NCBI RefSeq assembly: GCF_000504245.1
Contig: NZ_KI632509.1
Span: 3,995,502 to 4,059,501 of the forward strand
Length of the DNA: 64,000 nucleotides
Reading direction: 5' to 3'
From: Haloechinothrix halophila YIM 93223
GTDB lineage: Bacteria; Actinomycetota; Actinomycetes; Mycobacteriales; Pseudonocardiaceae
Under the pieces are notes generated by a model. That model ran no database searches and was not told the origin of the DNA. It saw only the letters and a program-made list of their open reading frames with translations. The position numbers were made by a program, and so were the translations under genes. Every line of letters starts with the position of its first letter. The stretch's first letter is position 1. This document shows, piece after piece, positions 9,119-18,442 of this stretch.

Positions 9119-10156
9119 CTAGAACTCAACCGGGGCGGGCGCGGCGTCCTCGGTGTCCAGCGTCGGGCCGATGCCGAGCTTCTCCTTGATCCGCTTCTCG
9201 ACCTCGTTGGCGATGTCCGGGTTGTCCCGCAGGAAGCGCCGCGCGTTCTCCTTGCCCTGGCCGAGTTGATCGCCCTCGTAGGTGTACCAGGCACCGGACT
9301 TGCGCAGGATGCCCTGGTCGACGCCCATATCGATCAGTGATCCCTCGCGCGAGATACCGACCCCGTAGAGGATGTCGAACTCGGCCTGCTTGAACGGCGG
9401 AGCGACCTTGTTCTTGACGACCTTGACCCTGGTCCGGTTGCCGACCGGCTCGCCGCCGTCCTTGAGCGTCTCGATCCGGCGCACGTCCAGCCGCACCGAG
9501 GCGTAGAACTTCAGCGCCTTGCCACCGGTGGTGGTCTCCGGTGAGCCGAACATGATGCCGACCTTCTCCCGCAGCTGGTTGATGAAGATCGCGGTGGTGT
9601 TGGACGTGTGCAACGCCGAGGTCAGCTTCCGCAGCGCCTGACTCATCAGCCGCGCCTGCAACCCAACGTGCGAGTCGCCCATCTCACCCTCGATCTCGGC
9701 GCGCGGCACCAGCGCGGCGACCGAGTCGATGACCACGATGTCCAGCGCACCGGAGCGGATCAGCATGTCGGCGATCTCCAGCGCCTGCTCCCCGGTGTCC
9801 GGCTGTGAGACGAGCAGCGAGTCGGTGTCGACGCCGAGCTTCTTGGCGTACTCCGGATCCAGCGCGTGCTCGGCGTCGATGAAAGCCGCGATGCCGCCCG
9901 CCGTTTGCGCGTTGGCGACCGCGTGCAACGCGACGGTGGTCTTACCGCTGCTCTCCGGGCCGTAAACCTCGACGACCCTGCCGCGTGGCAGCCCCCCGAT
10001 GCCGAGCGCGACATCGAGCGCGATGGCGCCAGAGGGGATCGCCTGAATGGGCGCGCGCTCCTCATCGCCGAGTCGCATCACCGACCCCTTGCCGTACTGC
10101 TTGTCGATCTGCGCAAGGGCGAGTTCGAGCGCCTTGTCCCGATCCGGTGCTGCCAT
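9119..10156 (-). CDS. recA: Recombinase RecA
   Basis: Strand-exchange ATPase and LexA co-protease, 345 residues, normal length with no intein. Walker A GPESSGKT lies at 66-73, followed by [19 protein letters not shown], the Walker B region [14 protein letters not shown], and DNA-binding loop residues around [12 protein letters not shown] and [17 protein letters not shown] 10156 follows GAGGTGG at a good distance. The upstream region carries two damage-responsive elements, a RecA-NDp-type promoter (10203-10225) and a LexA box (10277-10292). recX follows. Confidence 0.97.
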   Translation of the reverse strand: MAAPDRDKALELALAQIDKQYGKGSVMRLGDEERAPIQAIPSGAIALDVALGIGGLPRGRVVEVYGPESSGKTTVALHAVANAQTAGGIAAFIDAEHALDPEYAKKLGVDTDSLLVSQPDTGEQALEIADMLIRSGALDIVVIDSVAALVPRAEIEGEMGDSHVGLQARLMSQALRKLTSALHTSNTTAIFINQLREKVGIMFGSPETTTGGKALKFYASVRLDVRRIETLKDGGEPVGNRTRVKVVKNKVAPPFKQAEFDILYGVGISREGSLIDMGVDQGILRKSGAWYTYEGDQLGQGKENARRFLRDNPDIANEVEKRIKEKLGIGPTLDTEDAAPAPVEF

Positions 10157-10202
10157 GGGATTCCACCTCGCTGTTAGAAGCCTGTGTTGTGCGTCGGGGC
10201 CG

Positions 10203-10225
10203 ACAGTACGGCCGGGGACCGACAA
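10203..10225 (-). promoter_or_regulatory. RecA-NDp (PafBC-type) promoter of recA
   Basis: Minus strand reads TTGTCGGTC (10225-10217), 8 nt, then TACTGT (10208-10203). This fits the published mycobacterial LexA-independent recA promoter pattern TTGTCRGTG-N8-TAnnnT with one difference (C for the final G). The predicted start of transcription is about 40 nt before the recA ATG. Confidence 0.75.
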
Positions 10226-10276
10226 TCGTGGTGCGTGGCGGATGCGTCCGGGCCACTCACCGCGCGCCCATGATAG

Positions 10277-10292
10277 ACGAACAGACGTTCGA
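10277..10292 (-). promoter_or_regulatory. LexA (SOS) box upstream of recA
   Basis: Minus strand TCGAACGTCTGTTCGT matches the actinobacterial SOS consensus TCGAAC-N4-GTTCGA in all but the last base. It lies about 120 nt upstream of the recA start and between recA and the DUF3046 gene. Confidence 0.85.
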
Positions 10293-10375
10293 TGCCGGTG
10301 CGACACGCCGAAAGGTAGCGCGAAAATCTGACCGGTGCCCGCTCAGCTGCCCACTCAGCGGCTGCCAGGCGCGAG

Positions 10376-10570
10376 TCAGCGGCGTTCCCGGGGAATATCG
10401 AACTCCTCGCAGACCGCGCGCCAGATGTCCTTCGCCGGGACCCCCGCCGCCAGCGCCTGCTCGGGGGTCCTTCCGCCGAGCGAGCCGATGACATGGTCAC
10501 TCAGCAGCGTCGCCGCCCTGATGCCGCCGAACTCCTCGGCCATCAGCCTGCGAAACACCGTGATCCGCAC
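10376..10570 (-). CDS. DUF3046 family protein
   Basis: 64-residue cytoplasmic protein with the family pattern FRRLMAEEFGGIRAATLLSDHVIG, GRTPEQALAAGV and a C-terminal IWRAVCEEFDIP. DUF3046 genes commonly sit just upstream of recA in actinobacteria; their role is not established. GTG start at 10570 with AAGGAGG just upstream. It points the same way as recA, but the LexA box and recA promoter lie between them, so recA need not depend on read-through from this gene. Confidence 0.85.
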   Translation of the reverse strand: MRITVFRRLMAEEFGGIRAATLLSDHVIGSLGGRTPEQALAAGVPAKDIWRAVCEEFDIPRERR

Positions 10571-10648
10571 TGTCCTCCTTCCCTCGGACGAGCCTCACGG
10601 TACCGGCAGCGAACTCGGCCACTCGCGGCCACGGGTACCGTTGCGGCC

Positions 10649-10777
10649 GTGCTTATCGCTCAGCTCAACGCGCCCGAATGGGCGGACATCGCCATACGGC
10701 TGGCCGCCGTCGTCGTGGCCGGCACCGCGCTCGTCACCCTGATCATCGCCTGGCGTCGAAACCGCGACGACCGCTGA
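10649..10777 (+). CDS. Small single-pass membrane protein (42 residues)
   Basis: Short frame beginning MLIAQLNAPEWADIAIR, followed by one hydrophobic helix (LAAVVVAGTALVTLIIAW) and a positively charged tail RRNRDDR. The GTG start has TACCGT 7 nt upstream, so a leaderless transcript is plausible. The gene fits the 212-nt gap between the divergent DUF3046 gene and the Hsp70-like gene, which ends 5 nt away on the other strand. Topology suggests N-out/C-in. Function unknown; identification rests on the membrane-protein pattern and start signal. Confidence 0.55.
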   Translation: MLIAQLNAPEWADIAIRLAAVVVAGTALVTLIIAWRRNRDDR

Positions 10778-10781
10778 GGCG

Positions 10782-12293
10782 TCACTCGCCGGGCTGCACC
10801 CTGACCTGGACGTAGTCGGCCAGCGCGGTGGCCTGCCTGAGATCGCCGTCCGCGCCGGGGCCGGTGCCTGCGCTCGTGCCGGATCCGCCCAGCAGCACGC
10901 CGACCACGATCAGCGCGACGACCAGTGCGACCACGAGGCCACCGAGCAGCAGCAGGCGTCTCCCGGCACCGGAACGCGTGGGCGGTTGCCGGGGCGCCGG
11001 GAATCGGCCCGGCGGGCGCGACCCTGGCGGACCGGGATGTCCGGGCGCCATCGGTCGCCGCGGGGGTGGTGGACCCGAGGGGCCTGGCGGCATCGCGGGC
11101 GGGTACCCGCCCTGCGCGTGCGGGTACGGCATGCTCGTCGCGGCAGAGCCGCTCGTGGCGGGAACGGTGTGCGGACCGCTGGTCGCCGGATCACCCGGAC
11201 GCGGGTGTGACGCACTCCGGCGATTGGCGCTGACGTGCAACGCGCCGAACGCGACGGCCGCCTCCGGCTGGTCCATGCTTACCGGCACGACGCCCAGCTT
11301 CTCCGCGACCATGCTGCCGATCAGCGGTAGCCTGCTCGACCCGCCGACCAGGGCGATTCCCGCGAGGCTCCGCGGGGCCAGGCTCGCCCTCGTCAGTGTC
11401 CGCGCCATCAGTTCGACGCCGCGCAGCATGGCCGGGCGCACCAGCGCCTCGAGTTCGGCACGCGTGAGCTGGACGTCCGCGAACGGTTCCGGCAGCAGCA
11501 CCTGGGTTTGCTTGTGCCGCGACAACGCTTCCTTGGCCGCCTTGACGTCGTCCTGCAGCATGCGCCGTGTCCTGCGCTCTGCCGTCGACGCCGGACGCAG
11601 TAGTCCCTGCCAGCGCCGCGGATCGGTGTGCGAGACCTCGCGTCCGATGTGGATGAGCAGTGTCTCGTCGACGTCGATGCCGCCCAGGTCGGCGAGGCCG
11701 TCCTCAGCGAGCACGGTGAACCCGCCGTCTGGCGCCGCCGCGACGATCGCGACGTCGACGGTGCCCGCGCCGACGTCGTACACGGCGAGCGCCTGACCTG
11801 GCGCGAGCGCTCTGCCGGGTAGCGAGGCGAAATGGGCGGCAGCGGCGACCGGTTCCGGCACCAGGGTGACCGAGCCGACGACCCCGGCCTGCCGTGCGGC
11901 CGCGCGCAGTACGGCGCAACGATCCTCGCCCCACTGCGCGGGATGAGTCAGCCTCACCTCGTCGGGCTGACCGCCACCGAGCTGCCGGGAGGCCTCCTCG
12001 AGCACTCGCCGCAGCACGGCGGCCAGCGCCTCGCTGACCGCGATGACGTCGTCGCCGAGCGCCAGTCGCTGCTCGTCGATGCGCCGCTTGGGGTTCGGTT
12101 CGAACCGGGTGGGGTCGAGCCGGGCCTTGCGTTCCGCGTCCCTTCCGACCAGGATCGTGCCGTTGTCCTCGGCGAACACCGCGGATGGCATGGTCGCCGC
12201 CCCGTCCACGTCGACGACGCGCGGCGGCGTGGCCCCGTCAGCGAGCACCGCCACGGTGTTCGACGTGCCGAGATCAACCGACAAAACCCGCAC
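10782..12293 (-). CDS. Hsp70 (DnaK)-like ATPase with Pro-rich linker and C-terminal membrane anchor
   Basis: 503 residues. An actin-fold/Hsp70 nucleotide-binding domain fills about 1-370: phosphate-1 loop VDLGTSNTVAVL at the N-terminus, VPEPVAAAAHF, the phosphate-2 loop YDVGAGTVDVAIV and the adenosine motif IALVGGSSRLPLIG. No substrate-binding domain follows. Instead there is a Gly/Pro-rich linker (about 380-450) and one transmembrane helix (RRLLLLGGLVVALVVALIVVGVLL) with a short extracytoplasmic tail. Such proteins are common in actinobacteria; their client and role are unclear, possibly cell-envelope related. GTG 12293 is chosen over an upstream ATG because of a GGGGAG site. Confidence 0.8.
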   Translation of the reverse strand: MRVLSVDLGTSNTVAVLADGATPPRVVDVDGAATMPSAVFAEDNGTILVGRDAERKARLDPTRFEPNPKRRIDEQRLALGDDVIAVSEALAAVLRRVLEEASRQLGGGQPDEVRLTHPAQWGEDRCAVLRAAARQAGVVGSVTLVPEPVAAAAHFASLPGRALAPGQALAVYDVGAGTVDVAIVAAAPDGGFTVLAEDGLADLGGIDVDETLLIHIGREVSHTDPRRWQGLLRPASTAERRTRRMLQDDVKAAKEALSRHKQTQVLLPEPFADVQLTRAELEALVRPAMLRGVELMARTLTRASLAPRSLAGIALVGGSSRLPLIGSMVAEKLGVVPVSMDQPEAAVAFGALHVSANRRSASHPRPGDPATSGPHTVPATSGSAATSMPYPHAQGGYPPAMPPGPSGPPPPRRPMAPGHPGPPGSRPPGRFPAPRQPPTRSGAGRRLLLLGGLVVALVVALIVVGVLLGGSGTSAGTGPGADGDLRQATALADYVQVRVQPGE

Positions 12294-12415
12294 AGACTCT
12301 CCCCTCGCCCATGTGCGCACGGCACTCCCGCCGATGCTGCCATGCCGTGGTCACACGCCGACGCGGCCCCACCGCAGCGCACCAGGATGTCGGTGCCATA
12401 CGCGATGATGGCGTC

Positions 12416-15400
12416 ATGGCTGGTGACGAGCCCGCATCCGAGACCCCGTCCAGCACGGGGCCAGCCGACGTGCTGCGGTTGTTCTCCGCGCCGACGCGGG
12501 AGTGGTTCACCCTGGCCTTCGCCGCGCCGACTCCGGTGCAGGACGGTACGTGGCGGGCGGCACACTCCGGTGAGCATGCCCTTGTCGTCTCGCCAACCGG
12601 GTCGGGCAAGACGCTGGCCGCGTTCCTGCACGCCATCGACCGGCTCGCCACCACCCCCGTGCCCGCCGACCCGCTGCGGCGCTGCCGGGTGCTGTACGTC
12701 TCGCCGTTGAAGGCCCTCGCCGTCGACGTCCAGCGCAACCTGCGCGCGCCGTTGGCGGGGATCGCCGACGCGGCCGGCCACGCCGGGCTCGCGCCACCGG
12801 ACATCACGATCGGCATGCGCACCGGCGACACCTCCGCCAGCGAACGCCGCACGCTGGCGCGCACGCCGCCGGACATTCTGGTAACCACGCCGGAATCGCT
12901 GTACCTACTGCTGACGTCACACGCGAGAGAGGCGCTGCGCGGCGTCGACACCGTGATCGTCGACGAGGTGCACGCGGTCGCGGGCACCAAGCGCGGCGCG
13001 CACCTCGCGCTGTCACTGGAACGCCTCGACGCCCTGCTGGACGCGCCCGCACAACGCATCGGACTGTCGGCGACGGTGCGCCCGGCCGACGAGATCGCCA
13101 CGTTCCTGACTGGCGGACATCCGGTGCGAGTGGTGCGGCCGGAGACGCACAAGACGATCGCGGTCACCGTCGAAGTGCCGGTGGCCGACATGACCGCCCC
13201 ACCAGCCACACCGAACCCGGCAGGCCCCGACGCCGAACCGCGGCAGCCGTCCATCTGGCCGTCGGTGGAACGCAGGGTCTACGAACTGATCACCGCACAC
13301 CGCTCGACGATCGTGTTCACCAACTCGCGGCGGCTGGCGGAACGGATCACCGCGCGGCTCAACGAACTGCACGCCGAGGAACAGCGACCGCTACGACGTC
13401 ACCCGGCGCAGGCGGTGGGGCAGTCGGGCATCACGACGGGTGTCCCGCCCACGGTGATCGCCAAGGCGCACCACGGGTCGATGGCGCGGGAGCAGCGCGG
13501 CGTCGCGGAGGCGGAGCTGAAGGCGGGCACGCTGCCATGCGTGGTGGCGACGTCGTCCCTCGAACTCGGCATCGACATGGGCGCGGTCGACCTCGTCGTG
13601 CAGATCGAACCGCCGCCGAGCGTCGCGGCCGGGATGCAGCGGGTCGGCAGGGCCAGCCACACCATCGACGCGACCTCAACCGGGGTGCTGTTCCCGAAGC
13701 TGCGCGGTGAGCTGGCGGCGAGCGCCGTGGTGGCCGAGCGGATGGCGGGCGGCGCGATCGAGGCGCTGCACTACCCGCGCAACCCACTGGACGTGCTGGC
13801 GCAGCAGATCGTGGCGATGGTCGCGATGGACGACTACGCCGTGGCCGATCTCGCCGCGCTGGTGCGCCGAGCCGCGCCGTTCGCCCAGCTCGGTGACGAG
13901 TCGTTCGACGCGGTCCTGGACATGCTCGCCGGGCGCTACCCCAGCACGGACTTCGCCGAGCTACGGCCCCGCGTCGTGTGGGACAGGGCCGCGGGCACGG
14001 TCACCGCGCGGCCGGGTGCACAGCGGCTCGCGGTGACCTCGGGCGGCACCATCCCCGACCGGGGGCTGTACCCGGTGATGACGGCGTCCGGCAACGCGAC
14101 CGGCTCCCGAGCCTCGCGGGTGGGCGAGCTGGACGAGGAGATGGTGCACGAGTCGCGGGTGGGCGACACCATCCTGCTCGGCACGTCGTCCTGGCGGATC
14201 ACCGAGATCACCCACGATCGGGTGGTCGTCGCGCCCGCGCCGGGTGAGGCGGCGCGGATGCCGTTCTGGAAGGGCGACACCCCCGCGCGTCCGTTCGAGC
14301 TGGGCAGCGCCATTGGCGGGTTCCTGCGCGAGATCTCCTCGGCCGAGAACACGGCAGCGCGGCAGCGGCTGGGCGATGCCGGCCTCGACGGCTGGGCCAG
14401 TGACAACCTGCTCGACTACCTCGCCGAGCAGCGCACCACCACCGGGCATGTGCCGGACGACCGCACCATCGTCGTCGAGCGGTTCCGCGACGAGCTGGGC
14501 GATTGGCGCATCGTGGTGCATTCGCCGTTCGGCGGAGCGGTGAACGCACCGTGGGCGTTGCTGATCGGGGCGGAGCTGCGGGAACGTCGCGGCGTCGACA
14601 CGCATGTCGCCAGCGCCGATGACGGCATCGTGCTGCGGCTGCCCGACTCGGTCGAATGGGAGGGCACCCCACATCGGGCCGGTATTCCCGGCGCGGCGGA
14701 CCTGCTGTTCGACCCGGACACGGTCGAGGAGTTGCTGACCGCCGAGCTGGGGTCGAGCGCGCTGTTCGCCGCCCGGTTTCGGGAGTGCGCGGCCCGCTCA
14801 CTGCTGCTGCCGAAGCGCGATCCGCGCAGGCGCACCCCACTGTGGCAGCAGCGGCACCGGTCATCGCAGTTGCTCACGGTGGCCGCGTCGTACGAACGCT
14901 TTCCCGTGGTGCACGAGGCGATGCGGGAGTGCCTGCGTGACCTCTACGACGTCGACAGCCTGCGTGAGCTGCTCACCGCGATCCGGCAACGCACCGTCCG
15001 TGTGGTCGAGGTCGAGACGCCGAAGGCGTCGCCGTTCGCGCGGAACCTGCTGTTCGGCTATGTCGGGCTCAACATCTACGACGACGACCTGCCGCTCGCG
15101 GAACGCAGGGCCACCGCGCTGTCGATCGACACCGAATTGCTCGCCGAGCTGCTCGGAACCGACTCGCTGCGAGAACTGCTCGACGCCGACGTCATCGCTG
15201 AGGTCGAGGCCGCGCTGCAACATCTGCCGGAGGATCGGCATGCGCGCGGTGTCGAGGACACCGCCGATCTGCTCCGGGTGCTCGGTGATCTGTCGGCAGC
15301 CGAGGCCGCACGGCGGGGTGTGGCGGCCGAGGGGCTGGCTGAGCTGCGTGAGGCGGGCAGGGCGATCGTCGTGTGCATCGCGGGTGAGGACCGCTACCTA

Positions 15401-17050
15401 GCTGTGGAAGACGCGGGCAGGGTTCGTGCGGCACTCGGAGTGGAGCTGCCGCCGGGAATCCCGGATGCCTTCACCGAGCCGGTGCCCGATCCGCTCGCCG
15501 ATCTGCTCACCCGATACGCCCGCGGCCGAGGCCCGTTCCACGCCGACACGGCGGCTGCCCGGTTCGGCCTGTCGGCGTCCGCCGTCACGGAGGCGCTGGA
15601 CCGGCTGGTCACCCGCGGCACGCTGGTGCGCGGCGAACTGGACCCGACCGCGACCGACGGCGTGGACTACTGCGACGCCGACGTGTTGCGCCGCATCCGG
15701 CGCGCCTGCCTCGCGCGGCTGCGTAAGGACGTCGAGCCGGTGGAGCAGGCGGCGCTGGGCCGGTTCCTGCCCGCCTGGCACGAGATCGGGACGGGACGGA
15801 AATCGGATGACGCTGGGCGACAACCGCACGGTGCGGCGGACGACGTGTACTCCTGCGTCGAGCAGTTGGCGGGCGCGCCGATCCCGGCCAGCGCGCTGGA
15901 ATCGCTGGTGCTGCCCGCGCGGTTGCCCGGCTACTCCCCTGCCCTGTTGGATGAGTTGACGACGGCGGGCGAGGTGACCTGGTGCGGTTGCGGCTCGGTG
16001 GCCTCCGGGGACGGCTGGCTCGCGCTCGCTCCCGCCGATGTCGCCGACCTGCTGCTGCCCGATCCCGAGCCGGAGCCGGACGGCGAGCTGCCCGCCGCGA
16101 TCCTGCGAGTCCTCGACGGTGGCGCGTTGTTTTTCCGTCAGCTGGTCGACGCGGTGTCCCGCGAGGTGCGGCCCGCTCCCAACGACACCGACGTCGTGGC
16201 GGCGCTGTGGGAATTGGTGTGGGCAGGCTGGGTCACCGGCGACAGCCTCGCGGGGCTGCGTGCCGTGCTCGCCGGGGGCGGCACGCATCGGCCCCGCAGG
16301 CAGGCACCGCGCGGGCGTACGCGCGGCCGGTACGCCCGGATGCGTGCGGGTCGGCCGACGATGCCGACACAGACCGGGCCGCCGACGGTGGCAGGCAGGT
16401 GGGCGCTGACACCAGCGCGGGAGCCGGACCCGACCCGCCGCGCGCACGCCCGTACCGAGGCGCTGCTGGAGCGTCACGGTGTACTGACCAGGGGCGCGCT
16501 GGACACTGAACGCATCAGTGGCGGTTTCGCTGGCATCTACCCGGTACTGCGCGGGATGGCGGATACGGGACAGGTGATCCGGGGCTATGTCGTCGATGGC
16601 CTGGGAGCGGCACAGTTCGCGGCGCGCGGGGCGGTGGACCGGCTGCGATCGCTGTCGGACACCGGCGGCGGGCGGCACGCCGGGGCGGTGGCACTGGCAG
16701 CGTGCGATCCCGCCCAGCCGTATGGCGCCGCACTCGCCTGGCCCACCCCGGTCGGCGGCACGGCACACCGGCCGGGACGCAAGGCGGGCGCGGTCGTGGT
16801 ACTCGTCGACGGTGCCCCGGTGCTGTACCTGGAACGCGGCGGGTCATCGTTGCTGACATTCACCACCGGCCGCACCGCGCTCCGCACGGCAGCCGACACG
16901 CTCGCGGCGCAGGTCAGCGCGGGCCGGATCGACTCGCTGCTGGTGCGCCGTGCCGACGGCGAGCAGGCGTTGTGGTCCGATCTGGCCGAGGTGCTGGGCG
17001 AGGCCGGATTCCGGCACACCCCGCAGGGACTGCGGCTGCGCGCGTACTAG
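12416..17050 (+). CDS. lhr: Lhr, large ATP-dependent DNA/RNA helicase
   Basis: Superfamily-2 helicase of 1544 residues, matching the roughly 1500-residue actinobacterial Lhr proteins. Seen: Q-motif-like TPVQ (39-42), Walker A PTGSGKT (60-66), motif Ia SPLKALAVDVQRN, motif II DEVH (183-186), motif III LSATV, and motifs IV-VI including VVATSSLELGIDMGAVDLV and GMQRVGRASH. A winged-helix and Lhr-specific C-terminal region follows. The family translocates 3'-5' on DNA and unwinds RNA:DNA hybrids and is damage-linked in mycobacteria. The ATG at 12416 has GATGAT 6 nt upstream, suggesting a leaderless transcript. Divergent from the Hsp70-like gene. Confidence 0.93.
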   Translation: MAGDEPASETPSSTGPADVLRLFSAPTREWFTLAFAAPTPVQDGTWRAAHSGEHALVVSPTGSGKTLAAFLHAIDRLATTPVPADPLRRCRVLYVSPLKALAVDVQRNLRAPLAGIADAAGHAGLAPPDITIGMRTGDTSASERRTLARTPPDILVTTPESLYLLLTSHAREALRGVDTVIVDEVHAVAGTKRGAHLALSLERLDALLDAPAQRIGLSATVRPADEIATFLTGGHPVRVVRPETHKTIAVTVEVPVADMTAPPATPNPAGPDAEPRQPSIWPSVERRVYELITAHRSTIVFTNSRRLAERITARLNELHAEEQRPLRRHPAQAVGQSGITTGVPPTVIAKAHHGSMAREQRGVAEAELKAGTLPCVVATSSLELGIDMGAVDLVVQIEPPPSVAAGMQRVGRASHTIDATSTGVLFPKLRGELAASAVVAERMAGGAIEALHYPRNPLDVLAQQIVAMVAMDDYAVADLAALVRRAAPFAQLGDESFDAVLDMLAGRYPSTDFAELRPRVVWDRAAGTVTARPGAQRLAVTSGGTIPDRGLYPVMTASGNATGSRASRVGELDEEMVHESRVGDTILLGTSSWRITEITHDRVVVAPAPGEAARMPFWKGDTPARPFELGSAIGGFLREISSAENTAARQRLGDAGLDGWASDNLLDYLAEQRTTTGHVPDDRTIVVERFRDELGDWRIVVHSPFGGAVNAPWALLIGAELRERRGVDTHVASADDGIVLRLPDSVEWEGTPHRAGIPGAADLLFDPDTVEELLTAELGSSALFAARFRECAARSLLLPKRDPRRRTPLWQQRHRSSQLLTVAASYERFPVVHEAMRECLRDLYDVDSLRELLTAIRQRTVRVVEVETPKASPFARNLLFGYVGLNIYDDDLPLAERRATALSIDTELLAELLGTDSLRELLDADVIAEVEAALQHLPEDRHARGVEDTADLLRVLGDLSAAEAARRGVAAEGLAELREAGRAIVVCIAGEDRYLAVEDAGRVRAALGVELPPGIPDAFTEPVPDPLADLLTRYARGRGPFHADTAAARFGLSASAVTEALDRLVTRGTLVRGELDPTATDGVDYCDADVLRRIRRACLARLRKDVEPVEQAALGRFLPAWHEIGTGRKSDDAGRQPHGAADDVYSCVEQLAGAPIPASALESLVLPARLPGYSPALLDELTTAGEVTWCGCGSVASGDGWLALAPADVADLLLPDPEPEPDGELPAAILRVLDGGALFFRQLVDAVSREVRPAPNDTDVVAALWELVWAGWVTGDSLAGLRAVLAGGGTHRPRRQAPRGRTRGRYARMRAGRPTMPTQTGPPTVAGRWALTPAREPDPTRRAHARTEALLERHGVLTRGALDTERISGGFAGIYPVLRGMADTGQVIRGYVVDGLGAAQFAARGAVDRLRSLSDTGGGRHAGAVALAACDPAQPYGAALAWPTPVGGTAHRPGRKAGAVVVLVDGAPVLYLERGGSSLLTFTTGRTALRTAADTLAAQVSAGRIDSLLVRRADGEQALWSDLAEVLGEAGFRHTPQGLRLRAY

Positions 17051-17159
17051 CGTCGAGCCGAACCGGTCGCTGCCCACCACGCGGAAACGTTGGCTTGCAC
17101 CCCGTTGGGGCAGAAGACGATCGTGCGTCGAAGCAGCCGTCGCGCGAACAAACCGGTCT

Positions 17160-17720
17160 TCATGACGGCGGCAGCAGGGCGTCGAGGTCGATAGTCAGTG
17201 CGCACGGCTCGTTGACGGTGAACTGTCCCGCGGGCCGCTGGGACTCCTCGTATGCGCCGTCCACGAGGCGGTAGACGGTCGCGGTCACCGGAGGGTTTGG
17301 GTCGATGACCCAATAGTGTGGAATGCCAGCGTCGGCATAGTCCACCGGCTTGGTCACGGTATCCGTGCGCACCGAACCGGGGGAAATCACCTCGACCGCG
17401 AGCAACAAGTCGGACGCCGTCGCCAGCCCCCGCTGCCCGAATACGCTGGTTTTCGCGATCAGGAGATCCGGCGCTCGCACCACAGGCGTCGCGAGTTGGA
17501 GGTCCACGTCGATCTCGCCAAGGGCGCACAGGCCGCGTGGCAGTTGCGAACGAATCTGGTGGTACAGCTCGAAGGACACAAACATGTGCTCCTTCACGGG
17601 CTTCGGACTCATGATGACGACGCCGTCCTGCAGCTCGTAGTGGGCACTGGTGTCCTCGGGCAACGCAGCGAACTCGTCCACCGTGTAGTAGTGGTGCGGG
17701 TCGTACGGCAGCGCGGTCAT
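17160..17720 (-). CDS. Uma2 family (DUF820) putative endonuclease-like protein
   Basis: 186 residues with the PD-(D/E)xK-like fold signature of DUF820/Uma2: YTVDEFAALPED and YELQDGVVIMSP at the N-terminus, VRAPDLLIAKTS and LAVEVISPGS carrying the D...ExxS catalytic-type pattern, then KPVDYADAGIPHYWVID near the C-terminus. Family members are abundant in actinobacteria and cyanobacteria and their biological role is not settled. The ATG at 17720 is preferred because TACGGT lies 6 nt before it; an in-frame ATG 6 nt upstream is also possible. Confidence 0.85.
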   Translation of the reverse strand: MTALPYDPHHYYTVDEFAALPEDTSAHYELQDGVVIMSPKPVKEHMFVSFELYHQIRSQLPRGLCALGEIDVDLQLATPVVRAPDLLIAKTSVFGQRGLATASDLLLAVEVISPGSVRTDTVTKPVDYADAGIPHYWVIDPNPPVTATVYRLVDGAYEESQRPAGQFTVNEPCALTIDLDALLPPS

Positions 17721-17871
17721 GCTCATACCGTACCGCTGCAATCTCGTCGGTACCGCCGCCGCGCTGAGCCCCGGTAGCAGCGAGTGGAGCCGGAACCCCA
17801 TCCGTCGTGTTTCATGGGATACCTCCTAATGTTCACAACACAGCGACGGGCAGAGAGCACGGGAGCGAGGT

Positions 17872-18378
17872 GTGGCAATGGCTGTCCGCGATCTCCGGTA
17901 CTTCGGCGATCCGGTACTCACGACCGTGTGCGATCCGGTCACAACCTTCGACGCGAGCACCAAGGCGCTGGTCGACGACCTGCTCGACACAGTCGCGCTG
18001 CCGGGACGGGCCGGGCTGGCCGCGCCGCAGATCGGGGTGAGCCTGCGGGCGTTCAGCTACCACGTCGACGGCGAGCTCGGCTACGTGCTGAACCCCGAGC
18101 TGGTCGAACTGTCCGAGGAGACCCGCGAGGTCTCCGAGGGCTGCCTGTCCGTTCCCGAGCTGTGGTTTCCGGTCGAGCGATCGGTCTCCGCCGTGGTGCG
18201 TGGCGTCGACGTCAACAACGAACCGGTGACCGTCACGGGCACCGGCGTGCTCGCCCAGTGCCTGCAGCACGAGACCGACCACCTCAACGGCATGCTCTAC
18301 CTCACCCGGCTCACCTCAGATCGCAGGAAGAACGCGATGCGGCAGTCCCGGCAGTCGCTGTGGTTCTGGCGCCGCTGA
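17872..18378 (+). CDS. def: Peptide deformylase
   Basis: Removes the formyl group from nascent N-terminal methionine. The 168 residues contain all three family motifs: GLAAPQIG (48-55), EGCLSVPE with metal ligand Cys91, and QHETDHLNG with ligands His133 and His137 and catalytic Glu134. The C-terminal tail is short. Two starts are close together, GTG 17872 and ATG 17878; the GTG has GGAG at 17862-17865. It is convergent with the isomerase-like gene and is not linked to fmt here, so it may be one of several deformylase genes. Confidence 0.93.
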   Translation: MAMAVRDLRYFGDPVLTTVCDPVTTFDASTKALVDDLLDTVALPGRAGLAAPQIGVSLRAFSYHVDGELGYVLNPELVELSEETREVSEGCLSVPELWFPVERSVSAVVRGVDVNNEPVTVTGTGVLAQCLQHETDHLNGMLYLTRLTSDRRKNAMRQSRQSLWFWRR

Positions 18379-18442
18379 CGGCAGCGGACCGAAGCGCGAC
18401 GAGCCCGCGACGCCAACGACTGGCACGGGCCCGGCCGCACCA

